17,137 nt of DNA. It comes from M30B66 sp040882555. Its GTDB lineage: Bacteria > Bacteroidota > Bacteroidia > M30B66. Of the stretch, positions 7,550 to 15,956 are shown piece after piece; position 1 is the stretch's first letter, and each line of letters starts with the position of its first letter. Both the position numbers and the translations under genes were made by a program. The stretch lies in NCBI GenBank assembly GCA_040882555.1, contig JBBEBC010000122.1, forward strand, positions 1 through 17,137, in the 5' to 3' direction. The notes below the pieces were generated by a model that had not been told where the DNA came from, made no database searches, and saw only the letters and a list, made by a program, of their open reading frames with translations.

Positions 7550-9340
7550 TTAAAAGTTCATGTTGTAAATGGCAAAAAACTGATTGAAGCCATAGTTATT
7601 AGGATTGTTCTGCCCTCTTTGTGAGGTAAACGATTGATATTGAACGGTGAGATATATTCCTTTTTTGAAGTTATATCTTAATCCCGCAGCTATCAGAGAT
7701 TCGGTATCATCCACTACATATTGGGAAGGGAAATCCTGAATGTTATTAAAATCAGCATAAAGAGGGATGTATTCGTTTCCTTTAGCTGTTAGCATTTTAG
7801 TGCCGAAGAGAAGCTCGAAATCAGTAAATAATTCTACTTCAAGGCCAGCTTCAATAAGATTTGAATTTAGATCTATCACTTCCACGTCAATACCACCTCT
7901 GTTAGTTTGTTCATACTGATAACCTAAGGTAAGCCTTAGTTTGTTTTCCCAATTTATGAGTTTGTGAAAATTGAAATTAGCAGATGCTCTCAACAGCGTG
8001 AAGCTTTTAAGTTCGAAAGTACCTTGACCTCTGATTTCATTAAGAAAAGCAGCTTTCAATTCAGCCTCAATAAAGTCGTCAGCATTTCCATAGTTGATCG
8101 TTGTATTTATTCCTCTTCTGTTAGGAGTAGCTGTTCCATAAGGCATCGTGTTGCTAAACCTTGGGTCGTATGCCATTAATTGATCAGAAAGTCTGAATGT
8201 GTATAATGCTCTATCGCGACTTAAGTCGAAAATAGAGGGCGTTCTCAATACATCATCTACCCCAATACGATTTAAATAAGTTTTATTGGCATTAAAATCT
8301 ACTCGCTTGCTTTGAGCTCCCATGCTAAAGAAGTCGGGTCCAACATCAATAAAAGAAGCAATGATGGAAAGCTTTTGTGGCTTAAGATTTAGTTTTAAAC
8401 CTATGTCTAAGAAGGTGTCATCTTCTTCAGACAGAGTGAGAGAGTCTCTTCTGGAGGTTAAATTTGATTGCCCTGTTTCACCAATCAAGTTCAGACTCGT
8501 ATTCTTTTTATTAAAGATAGTGACATCAAAGTTGAAGGAGAATACAGTATTTCTTATTCCTGAAGTAGCGTTACCAGATTGTAAATCATCGAAGGTGTGG
8601 GCTAGATTAATTCCAAATTTCCCCATGGTACCAAGAGAGTCGCTAAGTTTATCGGTGCTGAAATTCAGCTGGCCACCGCTAGTGAATCGGGTTGGTACTG
8701 TAAAGAAATCGGTTCCTCTTACACGAGCAATGAAGCTTTTAAACTCCAATTCATCGAGGATTTTGGAGAAATTTAATCCGAAATCCATTTGAGCACCTTG
8801 GACTCTTCGGGTATTATTTGGAGAATAGAATTGTTCGTAATTAATGACATCCTTAAATGGAATAAATGCAGCAGCTTCATTAACAGTGCCTTCCTCATTG
8901 GGATTAAAGAAGGTGTAAGGAGTCATAGCAACATCCATATCTCCAACACGATAACGGAACCGGTCGGCAATGATTCCTCTTGCCCAAAGTTCACGAACTT
9001 CAACAGTAACTCCGGCCCCGTAAAAGCCTCCGAATTCATTTCTTAAACGAAGAATAGACTGAACCTCAGTTTTCTTATTGGGGGTTGCATTGATTGCGAG
9101 GTCTAAGAGAAATTCACCGTCGGTAATTTGTCTTAATGTATTTGTATCAGATTCGAGGACGTCACCTGTCACAGTATTTTGCGATAAGATAGACCTCCCA
9201 AGGCCATTAAAACGAATTCTTTTCTCATCCTTTTCCTTTTCAGTAGGTAAAGCGGAGCCATCCTGCGCTAGCAGAGAGCCAAACTGAAAGCCAGTGAGGC
9301 AAACGATTGCCAGAATTTTATGTAAAGTGTTCTTCATCAT
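7550..9340 (-). CDS. Outer-membrane beta-barrel protein (second barrel of operon)
   Basis: The 596-residue protein starts at ATG 9340 (a second ATG is at 9337) with a signal peptide cleaved near LLA|Q (25/26). The rest is alternating polar and aromatic beta-strand sequence with frequent turns (DTN, NNTRR, NPNN) and a C-terminal AIYNMNF ending in phenylalanine, the hallmark recognised by the BAM machinery. There is no TonB box, plug domain or carboxypeptidase-like N-terminal domain as in SusC, and the length is well below the roughly 1000 residues of SusC. It follows the first barrel gene by only 8 bp, so the two are cotranscribed. The inferred role is a porin-like channel or scaffold in the outer membrane for glucan products. 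The specific family was not recognised. The number of strands cannot be settled by eye. Confidence 0.78.
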   Translation of the reverse strand: MMKNTLHKILAIVCLTGFQFGSLLAQDGSALPTEKEKDEKRIRFNGLGRSILSQNTVTGDVLESDTNTLRQITDGEFLLDLAINATPNKKTEVQSILRLRNEFGGFYGAGVTVEVRELWARGIIADRFRYRVGDMDVAMTPYTFFNPNEEGTVNEAAAFIPFKDVINYEQFYSPNNTRRVQGAQMDFGLNFSKILDELEFKSFIARVRGTDFFTVPTRFTSGGQLNFSTDKLSDSLGTMGKFGINLAHTFDDLQSGNATSGIRNTVFSFNFDVTIFNKKNTSLNLIGETGQSNLTSRRDSLTLSEEDDTFLDIGLKLNLKPQKLSIIASFIDVGPDFFSMGAQSKRVDFNANKTYLNRIGVDDVLRTPSIFDLSRDRALYTFRLSDQLMAYDPRFSNTMPYGTATPNRRGINTTINYGNADDFIEAELKAAFLNEIRGQGTFELKSFTLLRASANFNFHKLINWENKLRLTLGYQYEQTNRGGIDVEVIDLNSNLIEAGLEVELFTDFELLFGTKMLTAKGNEYIPLYADFNNIQDFPSQYVVDDTESLIAAGLRYNFKKGIYLTVQYQSFTSQRGQNNPNNYGFNQFFAIYNMNF

Positions 9341-9348
9341 TTGCTTGA

Positions 9349-11424
9349 TTAGAAAAAGGTTTTTATTTCAATAGTGAATTCTCTGCCTTGGAATTTATCT
9401 AGGCTAAAACTTCTGTCTTCAAATTTCATCCAACGATGGCGGAAATAGAGTCCCGAATTTTCGGCCCACATCCAATCGAAGCCAGCTCCAATGCCAGTTC
9501 CAAGTTGATCTCTTGGTGACAGACTCACGGCATCCCAATCAGTGAAAGTTCCGCCTCTGGCATTTTCTATCCCGTAATAACCTGTTATAATGAATTTAGG
9601 AAGGATCTCATAATAGAAGTCAAATTCGTGGTATTGAACAAATAAGTAGCTGCTTTCACGCATGGTTGGAATTGCAGTAAGGGAGGCATCTGCAGTACCA
9701 AATGAACCTAAATAGAAGAAAAATAGGTCTTTGCCGTTGAGCGAAGTTTTAAATTTTGCTTGAAGGTCAACTGCACTAAAATACTTTCTATTAATAGCCT
9801 CTGCTGTCGCAGGATTTATATCGGTTGTGAGCACAGATTCAGCAACTCCTCTAAAGAATGAAAACTTCCTACCGTAAGGATCAAAAACCGTTGGCGCTGA
9901 TGCATTTGCCGGGAATGGATTGTAAATTCTAGAAAGAGCCAAACCATTTACTCGATGAACGTATGTGACTACAGTTGAAGTAGGGTCGATTTCGGCCGAT
10001 ATGCCCCAACCTATGTTAAATTTTAGGTTACCTAATTCAACTCCTGTATTTAAGTTGAGTCCTCTTCTGTTGTGAACCAACTGATTAACAAGGGTAATTT
10101 GCCCACCATATCCAGTAGCGCCTGCGAAAAGTCCAAGTTCTCTTTCAATATCTGGATTTGAGTTGGTGCTGATTTCACTATTCGGGTTAAAGAAGTTCTT
10201 GTTAATTTGATATACTTGTAAATCGAGGGGTATAAATAAAACTTCTTTAGGTATCATTAACCTTAATGTAAGAGCTTCTCCCCATTTTTTTTCATAAGTA
10301 GGACTAGAGTAATTCCCTCCTCCTAATTCTCCAGTAAGTTTTACTTTTCCGAAATTGAGGTCTAATGAAAGTGTATGAACCGAAAATGATCTTATACTTT
10401 TCTTAATGCTGTCTAGTGCTGTTGAGCTATGCATTAAGTTGTAAGCAAATATTTGATTGTCTGGGCCAAATGATTTTGCGAGCTTTCCACCTGAAATGGA
10501 ACTTGGTAAAACTGGGGAGGTTCCTCCAATTCCTGCATAATTAGGTACCTCGCCTGCATCGAGCGTTGGAGGAATTGTTTGATAAGGATCTATTAATGCT
10601 CCTCCTAGTCCTCCATTAGGCTGTGTTCTACCCCAGAAAAGATCGAATGCAAAGTTGTGTGGTAATTGTGCCCCGTTAACTATTAATCCTTGAAATGCTT
10701 GGAAATTCCAGCGCAAATCTCCTGGATTAACTGCCCCAGACTGATAATATGAATCGTATTTTTTTGAATTATTTACTCCCTCCCAAGGTGTCCTATCAAA
10801 AATGCTAAAGCGGTCTAGTATCTGAAAAATTCCAATTGTAAATGGACTTTGGTTATACCAATGAATACCGCCTGCCCTTACTCCAAAATTACCATCTTTG
10901 GTTCTGAAGTTACCATACAAGTTAATTCCCAGAGTGGTTGAGAGAACGTTGTTAGCTGCAAATTCACCGTCGTACGGAGTAAACATGAAAATTTCAGTCC
11001 CAAAGCTGGTCTTAGAGTTTGGTCGACCTACTACTGTCATCGCGAACATAGGTTCTCTATACCCATCTCCAATAGCATAACCTCTTTCATATGGATTTAG
11101 GTCAGGATATGCCTCTGTTATATTTCTGCCGTAGGCGAAAAGTCTATAGTAGCCGAAGATGCTAAGCTTTTGATCGTTTTTACGTAATTGCTGAGCAACA
11201 AAACTTGAATCATATTGAATGCCTTGAACAACAGATGAAAGGGAGTTCGTTTGTATGAGTCTTTGATTGTTTGTGAGAGAACCTCCTATTAACTGCGCTT
11301 TTGCGGTGTAATTTGAACACCAAACAAAAACAAGAGCTACAACTAAGCTGCGAAGGGCTTTAGAGGAAGATAAGGTTTCTGATGTGATATGAAGGGAACT
11401 ATTAAATAAGTAGTGTTGTTTCAT
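9349..11424 (-). CDS. Outer-membrane beta-barrel protein (first gene of operon)
   Basis: The 691-residue protein starts at ATG 11424. Its signal sequence is unusual: about 25 polar residues precede the hydrophobic core (LRSLVVALVFVW), with cleavage likely after AKA (43/44). The mature part is a series of amphipathic beta-strands (for example FGYYRLFAYG, FGVRAGGIHWY, LTGYYG-like segments) and ends EFTIEIKTFF with the terminal aromatic typical of outer-membrane barrels. No TonB box or plug domain was found, so it is not SusC. As first gene of the operon it is served by a TAAATTTG box 25 bp upstream of the start codon and by four upstream operator repeats. Together with the next gene it may form the transport part of a beta-glucan locus. 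Family not recognised; the barrel call is fairly firm. Confidence 0.78.
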   Translation of the reverse strand: MKQHYLFNSSLHITSETLSSSKALRSLVVALVFVWCSNYTAKAQLIGGSLTNNQRLIQTNSLSSVVQGIQYDSSFVAQQLRKNDQKLSIFGYYRLFAYGRNITEAYPDLNPYERGYAIGDGYREPMFAMTVVGRPNSKTSFGTEIFMFTPYDGEFAANNVLSTTLGINLYGNFRTKDGNFGVRAGGIHWYNQSPFTIGIFQILDRFSIFDRTPWEGVNNSKKYDSYYQSGAVNPGDLRWNFQAFQGLIVNGAQLPHNFAFDLFWGRTQPNGGLGGALIDPYQTIPPTLDAGEVPNYAGIGGTSPVLPSSISGGKLAKSFGPDNQIFAYNLMHSSTALDSIKKSIRSFSVHTLSLDLNFGKVKLTGELGGGNYSSPTYEKKWGEALTLRLMIPKEVLFIPLDLQVYQINKNFFNPNSEISTNSNPDIERELGLFAGATGYGGQITLVNQLVHNRRGLNLNTGVELGNLKFNIGWGISAEIDPTSTVVTYVHRVNGLALSRIYNPFPANASAPTVFDPYGRKFSFFRGVAESVLTTDINPATAEAINRKYFSAVDLQAKFKTSLNGKDLFFFYLGSFGTADASLTAIPTMRESSYLFVQYHEFDFYYEILPKFIITGYYGIENARGGTFTDWDAVSLSPRDQLGTGIGAGFDWMWAENSGLYFRHRWMKFEDRSFSLDKFQGREFTIEIKTFF

Positions 11425-11448
11425 ACACCTATTGATTTTATTGATTTA

Positions 11449-11456
11449 CAAATTTA
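11449..11456 (-). promoter_or_regulatory. Promoter -7 box (TAAATTTG) of the barrel/lipoprotein operon
   Basis: On the minus strand this reads TAAATTTG, a full match to the Bacteroidota TAnnTTTG box, 24 bp from the ATG at 11424. No TTTG is seen at the expected -33 spacing. The nearest operator copy (11490-11495) is 33 bp upstream, the same distance as at the GH16 promoter. A missing -33 element next to phased repeats suggests an activator-dependent promoter. Confidence 0.65.
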
Positions 11457-11489
11457 TGTCATCGCAACACCATTCGCTCTATTTTTTAT

Positions 11490-11537
11490 TACATCAAGCT
11501 TACATCTTTGCAGAATGTACTACATCATAGCTACATC
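11490..11537 (+). promoter_or_regulatory. Operator array A: four TACATC copies in two phased pairs
   Basis: Exact TACATC copies start at 11490, 11501, 11521 and 11532. Within pairs the spacing is 11 bp (5-bp spacers AAGCT and ATAGC), and between the inner copies it is 20 bp. The array lies between the divergent barrel operon and the GH-A hydrolase gene and could serve both. The same layout, inverted, occurs at 15957-16005. The likely ligand is the LuxR-type regulator encoded at 12909-15827. The rest of 11425-11616 holds only promoter elements. Confidence 0.82.
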
Positions 11538-11566
11538 AATTTAGTTTTTACACCAAGGAGATCCTT

Positions 11567-11574
11567 TAAATTTC
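11567..11574 (+). promoter_or_regulatory. Candidate -7 box (TAAATTTC) of the GH-A hydrolase gene
   Basis: TAAATTTC matches seven of eight positions of TAnnTTTG-type boxes (four of five or better at the fixed positions). It lies 29 bp after the last TACATC copy (11532-11537) and 42 bp before the ATG at 11617. The match is imperfect and the operator orientation is reversed relative to the barrel operon and GH16 promoters, so it is less certain. Confidence 0.45.
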
Positions 11575-11616
11575 CTTAATTTTCAGAATCGTTTTAATGT
11601 ATCAGTCACACATCGT

Positions 11617-12912
11617 ATGAAAAGTATTTTAACAGCAGCTTTAATTCTGGTCTTTGGTTCCCAACTTTCATTTGCTCAAACTTCCGATGGAGTAATAAAA
11701 GTGGAAGTTAAGGAAGAAAACGGAGCATGGAAATTATACAGAGGAGGAGAGCCTTATTATATTAAAGGAGTAGGCGGACAGAATTACCTAGACCGAGCTG
11801 TAGGATATGGTGCAAATTCGGTTCGGACCTGGGCACCCGCAGATGCAATTAGCATTTTGGACGATGCTCATTCGAAAGGACTTACTGTGTTATTTGGCTT
11901 ATGGGTAGGATGTGAGCGTCAAGGTTTTGATTACGATGATTCTAAGGGAGTGATGGCTCAACTTGAGCAATTTACAGAGATTGTAAAAACCTATAAAGAC
12001 CATCCAGCGATACTTATGTGGGGAATTGGAAATGAAACAGACCTTTTTTATTCCGATTTTAAAGTCTGGGATGCAATCAATGACATTGCAAAAATGATTC
12101 ATGAAGTAGATCCCAATCATCCAACAATGACTGTAACTGCAGGCTTGGATGTAGCAGAAGTTCAATTAATCCAAGAAAGGGCTCCAGAAATTGATATTTA
12201 TGGAATCAATACATACGGAGCTTTGATAGGGATTGACAAAGAGTTAAGAGCCTTCGGCTGGAAAAAGCCTTATATTATTTCCGAGTGGGGGCCAGATGGT
12301 CATTGGGAAGTTGCTAAAACTGCTTGGGGTTCGCCCATTGAACAAACAAGCAGTGAGAAAGCAGCTAAATACCTTGAACGTTATGTAGATGGAATTCTTG
12401 TAGATCCAGAAATGTGCATTGGTTCCTATGTTTTCCTTTGGGGACAAAAGCAGGAAACAACCCCAACATGGTATGGCGTATTTCTAGAAGATGGAACTGA
12501 AACTGAAGTGATGGATGTTTTAGAAGAGGAGTGGAGTGGAAAGCCTCCTGCAAATCGTTCTCCCCACATTAATTCAATGACTATGAATGGTATGAAGCCA
12601 AACGAAAGTTTTTTCGTGGATCCGGGAAAATTTTGTGACTTTAAAATAGACGTAGTAGATCCTGAAAACGATCAACTTAAAATTAGGTGGGAATTGCTAC
12701 CTGAAAGTAGAGATATTAAATCGGGTGGTGATGCAGAGTCCAAACCTGAGCCAGTAAAGATCTCTGTTAAAGAAGACAATGGAACAGGTATGTTGACATT
12801 CAAAGCGCCCAAAAAAGAAGGTCCTTATCGATTATTTGCATACATCTATGATGGACATGGGAATGCGGCAACGGCGAATTTTCCATTTTTTGTAGGGAGT
12901 CTGGAAAACTAA
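11617..12912 (+). CDS. Exported clan GH-A (GH2/GH5-like TIM-barrel) glycoside hydrolase with C-terminal Ig-like domain
   Basis: The 431-residue protein starts at ATG 11617 with a signal peptide cleaved near SFA|Q (20/21) and no lipobox, so it is probably periplasmic. The barrel opens with YYIKGVGGQNY and SVRTWAP and carries the two clan GH-A catalytic signatures: MWGIGNE with acid/base E140 (preceded by N139) and IISEWGP with nucleophile E233. Their separation of 93 residues is typical of the clan. Residues about 310-431 form a beta-sandwich linker domain (SPHINSMTM to FPFFVG). Members of the clan include GH2, GH5 and GH17 enzymes and GH72 transglycosylases; family and substrate cannot be fixed by eye. 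Given GH16 nearby, action on beta-1,3-glucan oligosaccharides is the best inference. It is divergent from the barrel operon across operator array A. Its TAA overlaps the stop of the convergent regulator gene. Confidence 0.82.
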   Translation: MKSILTAALILVFGSQLSFAQTSDGVIKVEVKEENGAWKLYRGGEPYYIKGVGGQNYLDRAVGYGANSVRTWAPADAISILDDAHSKGLTVLFGLWVGCERQGFDYDDSKGVMAQLEQFTEIVKTYKDHPAILMWGIGNETDLFYSDFKVWDAINDIAKMIHEVDPNHPTMTVTAGLDVAEVQLIQERAPEIDIYGINTYGALIGIDKELRAFGWKKPYIISEWGPDGHWEVAKTAWGSPIEQTSSEKAAKYLERYVDGILVDPEMCIGSYVFLWGQKQETTPTWYGVFLEDGTETEVMDVLEEEWSGKPPANRSPHINSMTMNGMKPNESFFVDPGKFCDFKIDVVDPENDQLKIRWELLPESRDIKSGGDAESKPEPVKISVKEDNGTGMLTFKAPKKEGPYRLFAYIYDGHGNAATANFPFFVGSLEN

Positions 12913-15827
12913 ACCTCCATGATGAATGCTATCAGGTTGGTGTTTGAATCGATATCTAGCTTTTTTCTAAGTCTGTAGCGACTAATCTCAACACCTCTTA
13001 CCGATATATTGAGTAAAGGAGCGATTTCTTTTGTACTCAGATTCATCCTCAAATAAGCACAAAGCTTTTGATCTTTTGGAGTCAAATCGGGATACTTCTG
13101 CCTCAATCTTTTGAAGAAATTCTCATGCACCTGATCGAACGACATTTCAAACTGCTCCCATGAATTATCTTGAAGAATATCATAGTCGATAGTCCTAGAA
13201 ATGCTATCAATTTGTTTTTTCAAATCGTTAGGAGCAGCTTTGTTAAGTGAACCGAGATCACCTTTTATTTTCATGAGGATTTCACTTTTCTGAACAAGAT
13301 GCATGGTAGCAGAGGCCAATTGACTGTTTTTATGGTTGATATCTGCTTGAAGCTTGTCATTACTTAGTTTGACAATCTCACTTTCTGTTTTTTCTACTTC
13401 TTTCTTGAATTCTGCTTCTTTTTTCTCCAACTTCTTTTCTTGCTCCTCTTTAAATAGAAGAGTTTTCTTCTCTTCCCGCCTAGAAATAAATTGAATCAAA
13501 ACAAGTAGTATAATAACTATGAGGATGAAATAACATATCCTAGCGTATGTGCTTGCGTACCAAGCGGGTCGTACTCTGAACTTATAAATAACCTCCTTGC
13601 TTATTTCGCCATAAGAATTCCTTGCCTGAACCTTGAAGGTATATTTGCCTGAAGATAGGTTGGTGTATTCCTTTTCTGTTCTGGATGTCCAGGTTGACCA
13701 TTCCTTATCAAAACCTTCTAAGAAAAATCGATAAGTTGTATGTTTTTCCTTTTCGTAATAAGAAGCTGCAAAGGTGAATCTTAAATCGTTTTCCTTGTAG
13801 CTGAAGTCTCCCGAATAATTGGAATTAGAATCATCAATTCCACCATAGTAAACTGCTGAATCTCCCTCATGAATTAGCGATACCTTTCTTATATTCAGGT
13901 TGAAAGGGAATTCAAAAGTTTGAATGGAAGAAGGATTAAAGTGCAGAAAACCTTTTTCTGTTCCGATGAAAACATTCTGCTCGTCATAGGCATACACATG
14001 CTCAAAGCCATCTACAATTTCATCCTTAATTTGATTAAAATAGTTGATTTCTAGTTTATTGAAAACGCCTCGTTCTTTAACTTGTAATACCCCGAATTCA
14101 TTATCGATGGAGAACCAAACATTACCTAGTTCATCTTCAATCAGACGATGAACATTTCTGTTAGGTCCAAAAATTTCGTTGAAATCATCATGAGGAATAA
14201 ATTTTTGAGAGTTTTTATTGAATTTATATATCCCTTTTGGGGTAGAGAATACTAATTCATCTCTTATTTTCGAGACTATTAAAAAGAGGTCGGTAGGCAA
14301 TCCGTAGCTTGTATCGAAACGTTTAATAGCTTTAATTTCACTTAGATCTTTGCTTAGGGTTAATCGAAAGAGTCCTTTGTAAGCATGGGAAATCCAGAAG
14401 TCACCAGACTCGTCTTCTTCAAAAATTCTAGCCGACTCATCGAAGCCTTCTAGTTTCCTAATGAATTGCCATTTGTTCTTTAATTTATCAAACTGGTAGA
14501 TCGAAAAGCCTGAATAACTTCCTTCTATGGCGAATTGCGGGTTCTGCCTTAGTTGAATAAATTTCCATGCTCCTTGAATATCAGAAAGCTTTTCAAGTTT
14601 TTTATCATTGATGAGAAATGCACCTTTATGCTGTCCCAAGATGTGAGCTTCGCCAAGCTTATTAATACTCCACACTTGCCCTTGAGTTCCGTCGATTCGT
14701 TGAAACGAAAGTTCGTCAGAGCTTTGGTCAGTTGAATTCCATTTCCTGTAAAATAAGCCTTGATTTGTGCCAAGGTAAAGAGTTCCATCAATGACTTCAG
14801 AAGCATAACCTGTTCCTTCAATGTTCGACTCAGACCCTATAATGGAAAAAGGAGAGTTTATTAAAACGTGGTCAATGCCATTATCTAATCCAAGCCATAA
14901 ATTTCTTTGAGCATCTTGATATAGAGAAAGAACAGTGTTGTTTTGCAGGCCACTTTGTTTATTAAGTTCTTGTATTATTTTTCCATCTGAGTCGATTAGA
15001 ATTAGTCCATTTTGAGCACAACCAATCGCACTAGTTCCATCATGCATTCGAATAGCACAGTAAGCTTGATTAGCTTTAATAAAATTCGATGCTTCACAAT
15101 CGAACTTGCTAAGCTCCATTCCATTATTGATAAACATTCCGGCTGATGAGCTAATCATCATGACATTTCCATTTGTGTAAGGCAGAAGTGCTATGATTCT
15201 TTGTCCCAAGATTTGGTCATCATCGTTGTATAATTTTAACTGATCATCAGAAAGGGTATAAAGACCAAGGTCTTTTTCTTGAATTATAAGTTGATTTTTA
15301 AGGTTGAAGAAATTTTCAAACCGCCCTGATTTCGGCAGTATGGTACGAATAACTTTGTCTTTGTAGAGGAATATCATTTTCTCAGTGCAGAAATACACTG
15401 AATTACCAACGATGAAAGTTTGCCAAACGTCCTCGAATCCTCGATATTCCTCAGGAATAAGTTCTACTAAGCTTTCATAGCTAGAGCCATGTTTTGAACT
15501 AAAGTGAATGATTCCAAATTCATTTTGCGCACCTACAAATAACAAAGAATCAGATGTTTGGGCAAAGGATCTTACGATGGTGCGATTTGGTAGCGCATAG
15601 TTAAGCCAGTTTGTTCCATCAAATTCTAAAAGCCCTTTGTTATTGCCAAAATACATAACACCACGCCCGTCTTGCAGGATAGACCAGTTTTGTGTACCTG
15701 CTTTGTAAGCCGTTCTAGGATATGAGGTGATATCTGGAATGCCATTGAAAGCCTTTTGAGCTTTGATAGTTGTTGTTAGTGCTATGCAAATACATAGCAT
15801 AATCAGGTACTTAATAATCTCTTTCAA
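12909..15827 (-). CDS. Trans-envelope one-component regulator: Reg_prop propeller, Y_Y_Y domain, TM helix, LuxR-type HTH
   Basis: The 972-residue protein starts at ATG 15827. Residues 1-24 are a signal peptide. About 30-660 is a periplasmic sensor with Reg_prop propeller blades (MYFGNNKGLLEFDG, LWLGLDNGIDHV, VWFSIDNEFGVLQV, VFIGTEKGFLHF). About 680-755 is a Y_Y_Y domain (TYRFFLEGFDKEWSTW, LSSGKYTFKVQARN). One transmembrane helix spans 762-782, then a charged coiled coil follows (785-870). The C-terminus (about 912-970) is a LuxR/GerE-type helix-turn-helix (LTPKDQKLC, STKEIAPLLNISVRGVEISR). There is no histidine kinase, ATPase or receiver domain, so it differs from the hybrid two-component systems that share this sensor. 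Such proteins are thought to bind oligosaccharides in the periplasm and regulate DNA from the membrane, like SusR. It sits between the two operator arrays and is their prime candidate ligand. Confidence 0.9.
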   Translation of the reverse strand: MKEIIKYLIMLCICIALTTTIKAQKAFNGIPDITSYPRTAYKAGTQNWSILQDGRGVMYFGNNKGLLEFDGTNWLNYALPNRTIVRSFAQTSDSLLFVGAQNEFGIIHFSSKHGSSYESLVELIPEEYRGFEDVWQTFIVGNSVYFCTEKMIFLYKDKVIRTILPKSGRFENFFNLKNQLIIQEKDLGLYTLSDDQLKLYNDDDQILGQRIIALLPYTNGNVMMISSSAGMFINNGMELSKFDCEASNFIKANQAYCAIRMHDGTSAIGCAQNGLILIDSDGKIIQELNKQSGLQNNTVLSLYQDAQRNLWLGLDNGIDHVLINSPFSIIGSESNIEGTGYASEVIDGTLYLGTNQGLFYRKWNSTDQSSDELSFQRIDGTQGQVWSINKLGEAHILGQHKGAFLINDKKLEKLSDIQGAWKFIQLRQNPQFAIEGSYSGFSIYQFDKLKNKWQFIRKLEGFDESARIFEEDESGDFWISHAYKGLFRLTLSKDLSEIKAIKRFDTSYGLPTDLFLIVSKIRDELVFSTPKGIYKFNKNSQKFIPHDDFNEIFGPNRNVHRLIEDELGNVWFSIDNEFGVLQVKERGVFNKLEINYFNQIKDEIVDGFEHVYAYDEQNVFIGTEKGFLHFNPSSIQTFEFPFNLNIRKVSLIHEGDSAVYYGGIDDSNSNYSGDFSYKENDLRFTFAASYYEKEKHTTYRFFLEGFDKEWSTWTSRTEKEYTNLSSGKYTFKVQARNSYGEISKEVIYKFRVRPAWYASTYARICYFILIVIILLVLIQFISRREEKKTLLFKEEQEKKLEKKEAEFKKEVEKTESEIVKLSNDKLQADINHKNSQLASATMHLVQKSEILMKIKGDLGSLNKAAPNDLKKQIDSISRTIDYDILQDNSWEQFEMSFDQVHENFFKRLRQKYPDLTPKDQKLCAYLRMNLSTKEIAPLLNISVRGVEISRYRLRKKLDIDSNTNLIAFIMEV

Positions 15828-15877
15828 ACGGAAATTGCTATGAATGATTTTTCTTTAATTAGACTTTGTGAAGTAGT

Positions 15878-15885
15878 CAAATATA
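15878..15885 (-). promoter_or_regulatory. Promoter -7 box (TATATTTG) of the regulator gene
   Basis: On the minus strand this reads TATATTTG, a full TAnnTTTG match, 50 bp from the ATG at 15827. No exact -33 TTTG is seen. The nearest operator copy (15957) is 71 bp upstream, much farther than at the GH16 and barrel promoters, so the regulator may be expressed independently of its own array. Confidence 0.55.
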
Positions 15886-15956
15886 AACATTGAAATTAAA
15901 TAAAGCACAGAAAATCAATATTCTATAGCTTTTTAGTTAATCATGCTTTTTTACGT

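Noticed and set aside
8322..8792. 156-codon open frame on the plus strand
   Set aside because: It lies fully inside the second barrel gene on the opposite strand, has no signal or family resemblance, and the barrel frame is clearly the coding one.
7550..11424. SusC-type TonB-dependent transporters
   Set aside because: Both barrels are too short and lack a carboxypeptidase-like domain, TonB box and plug motifs; the adjacent lipoproteins are not SusD-like.
11899..12553. Several short minus-strand frames within the GH-A hydrolase gene
   Set aside because: They are antisense to a frame with both catalytic motifs and show no protein-like features.
14549..14821. 90-codon frame inside the regulator gene
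   Set aside because: It is in another frame of the same strand across propeller repeats that are clearly coding; its composition is not protein-like.
12909..15827. Hybrid two-component histidine kinase
   Set aside because: The sensor half suggests it, but only about 130 residues of coiled coil separate the membrane helix from the HTH, with no kinase, ATPase or receiver motifs.
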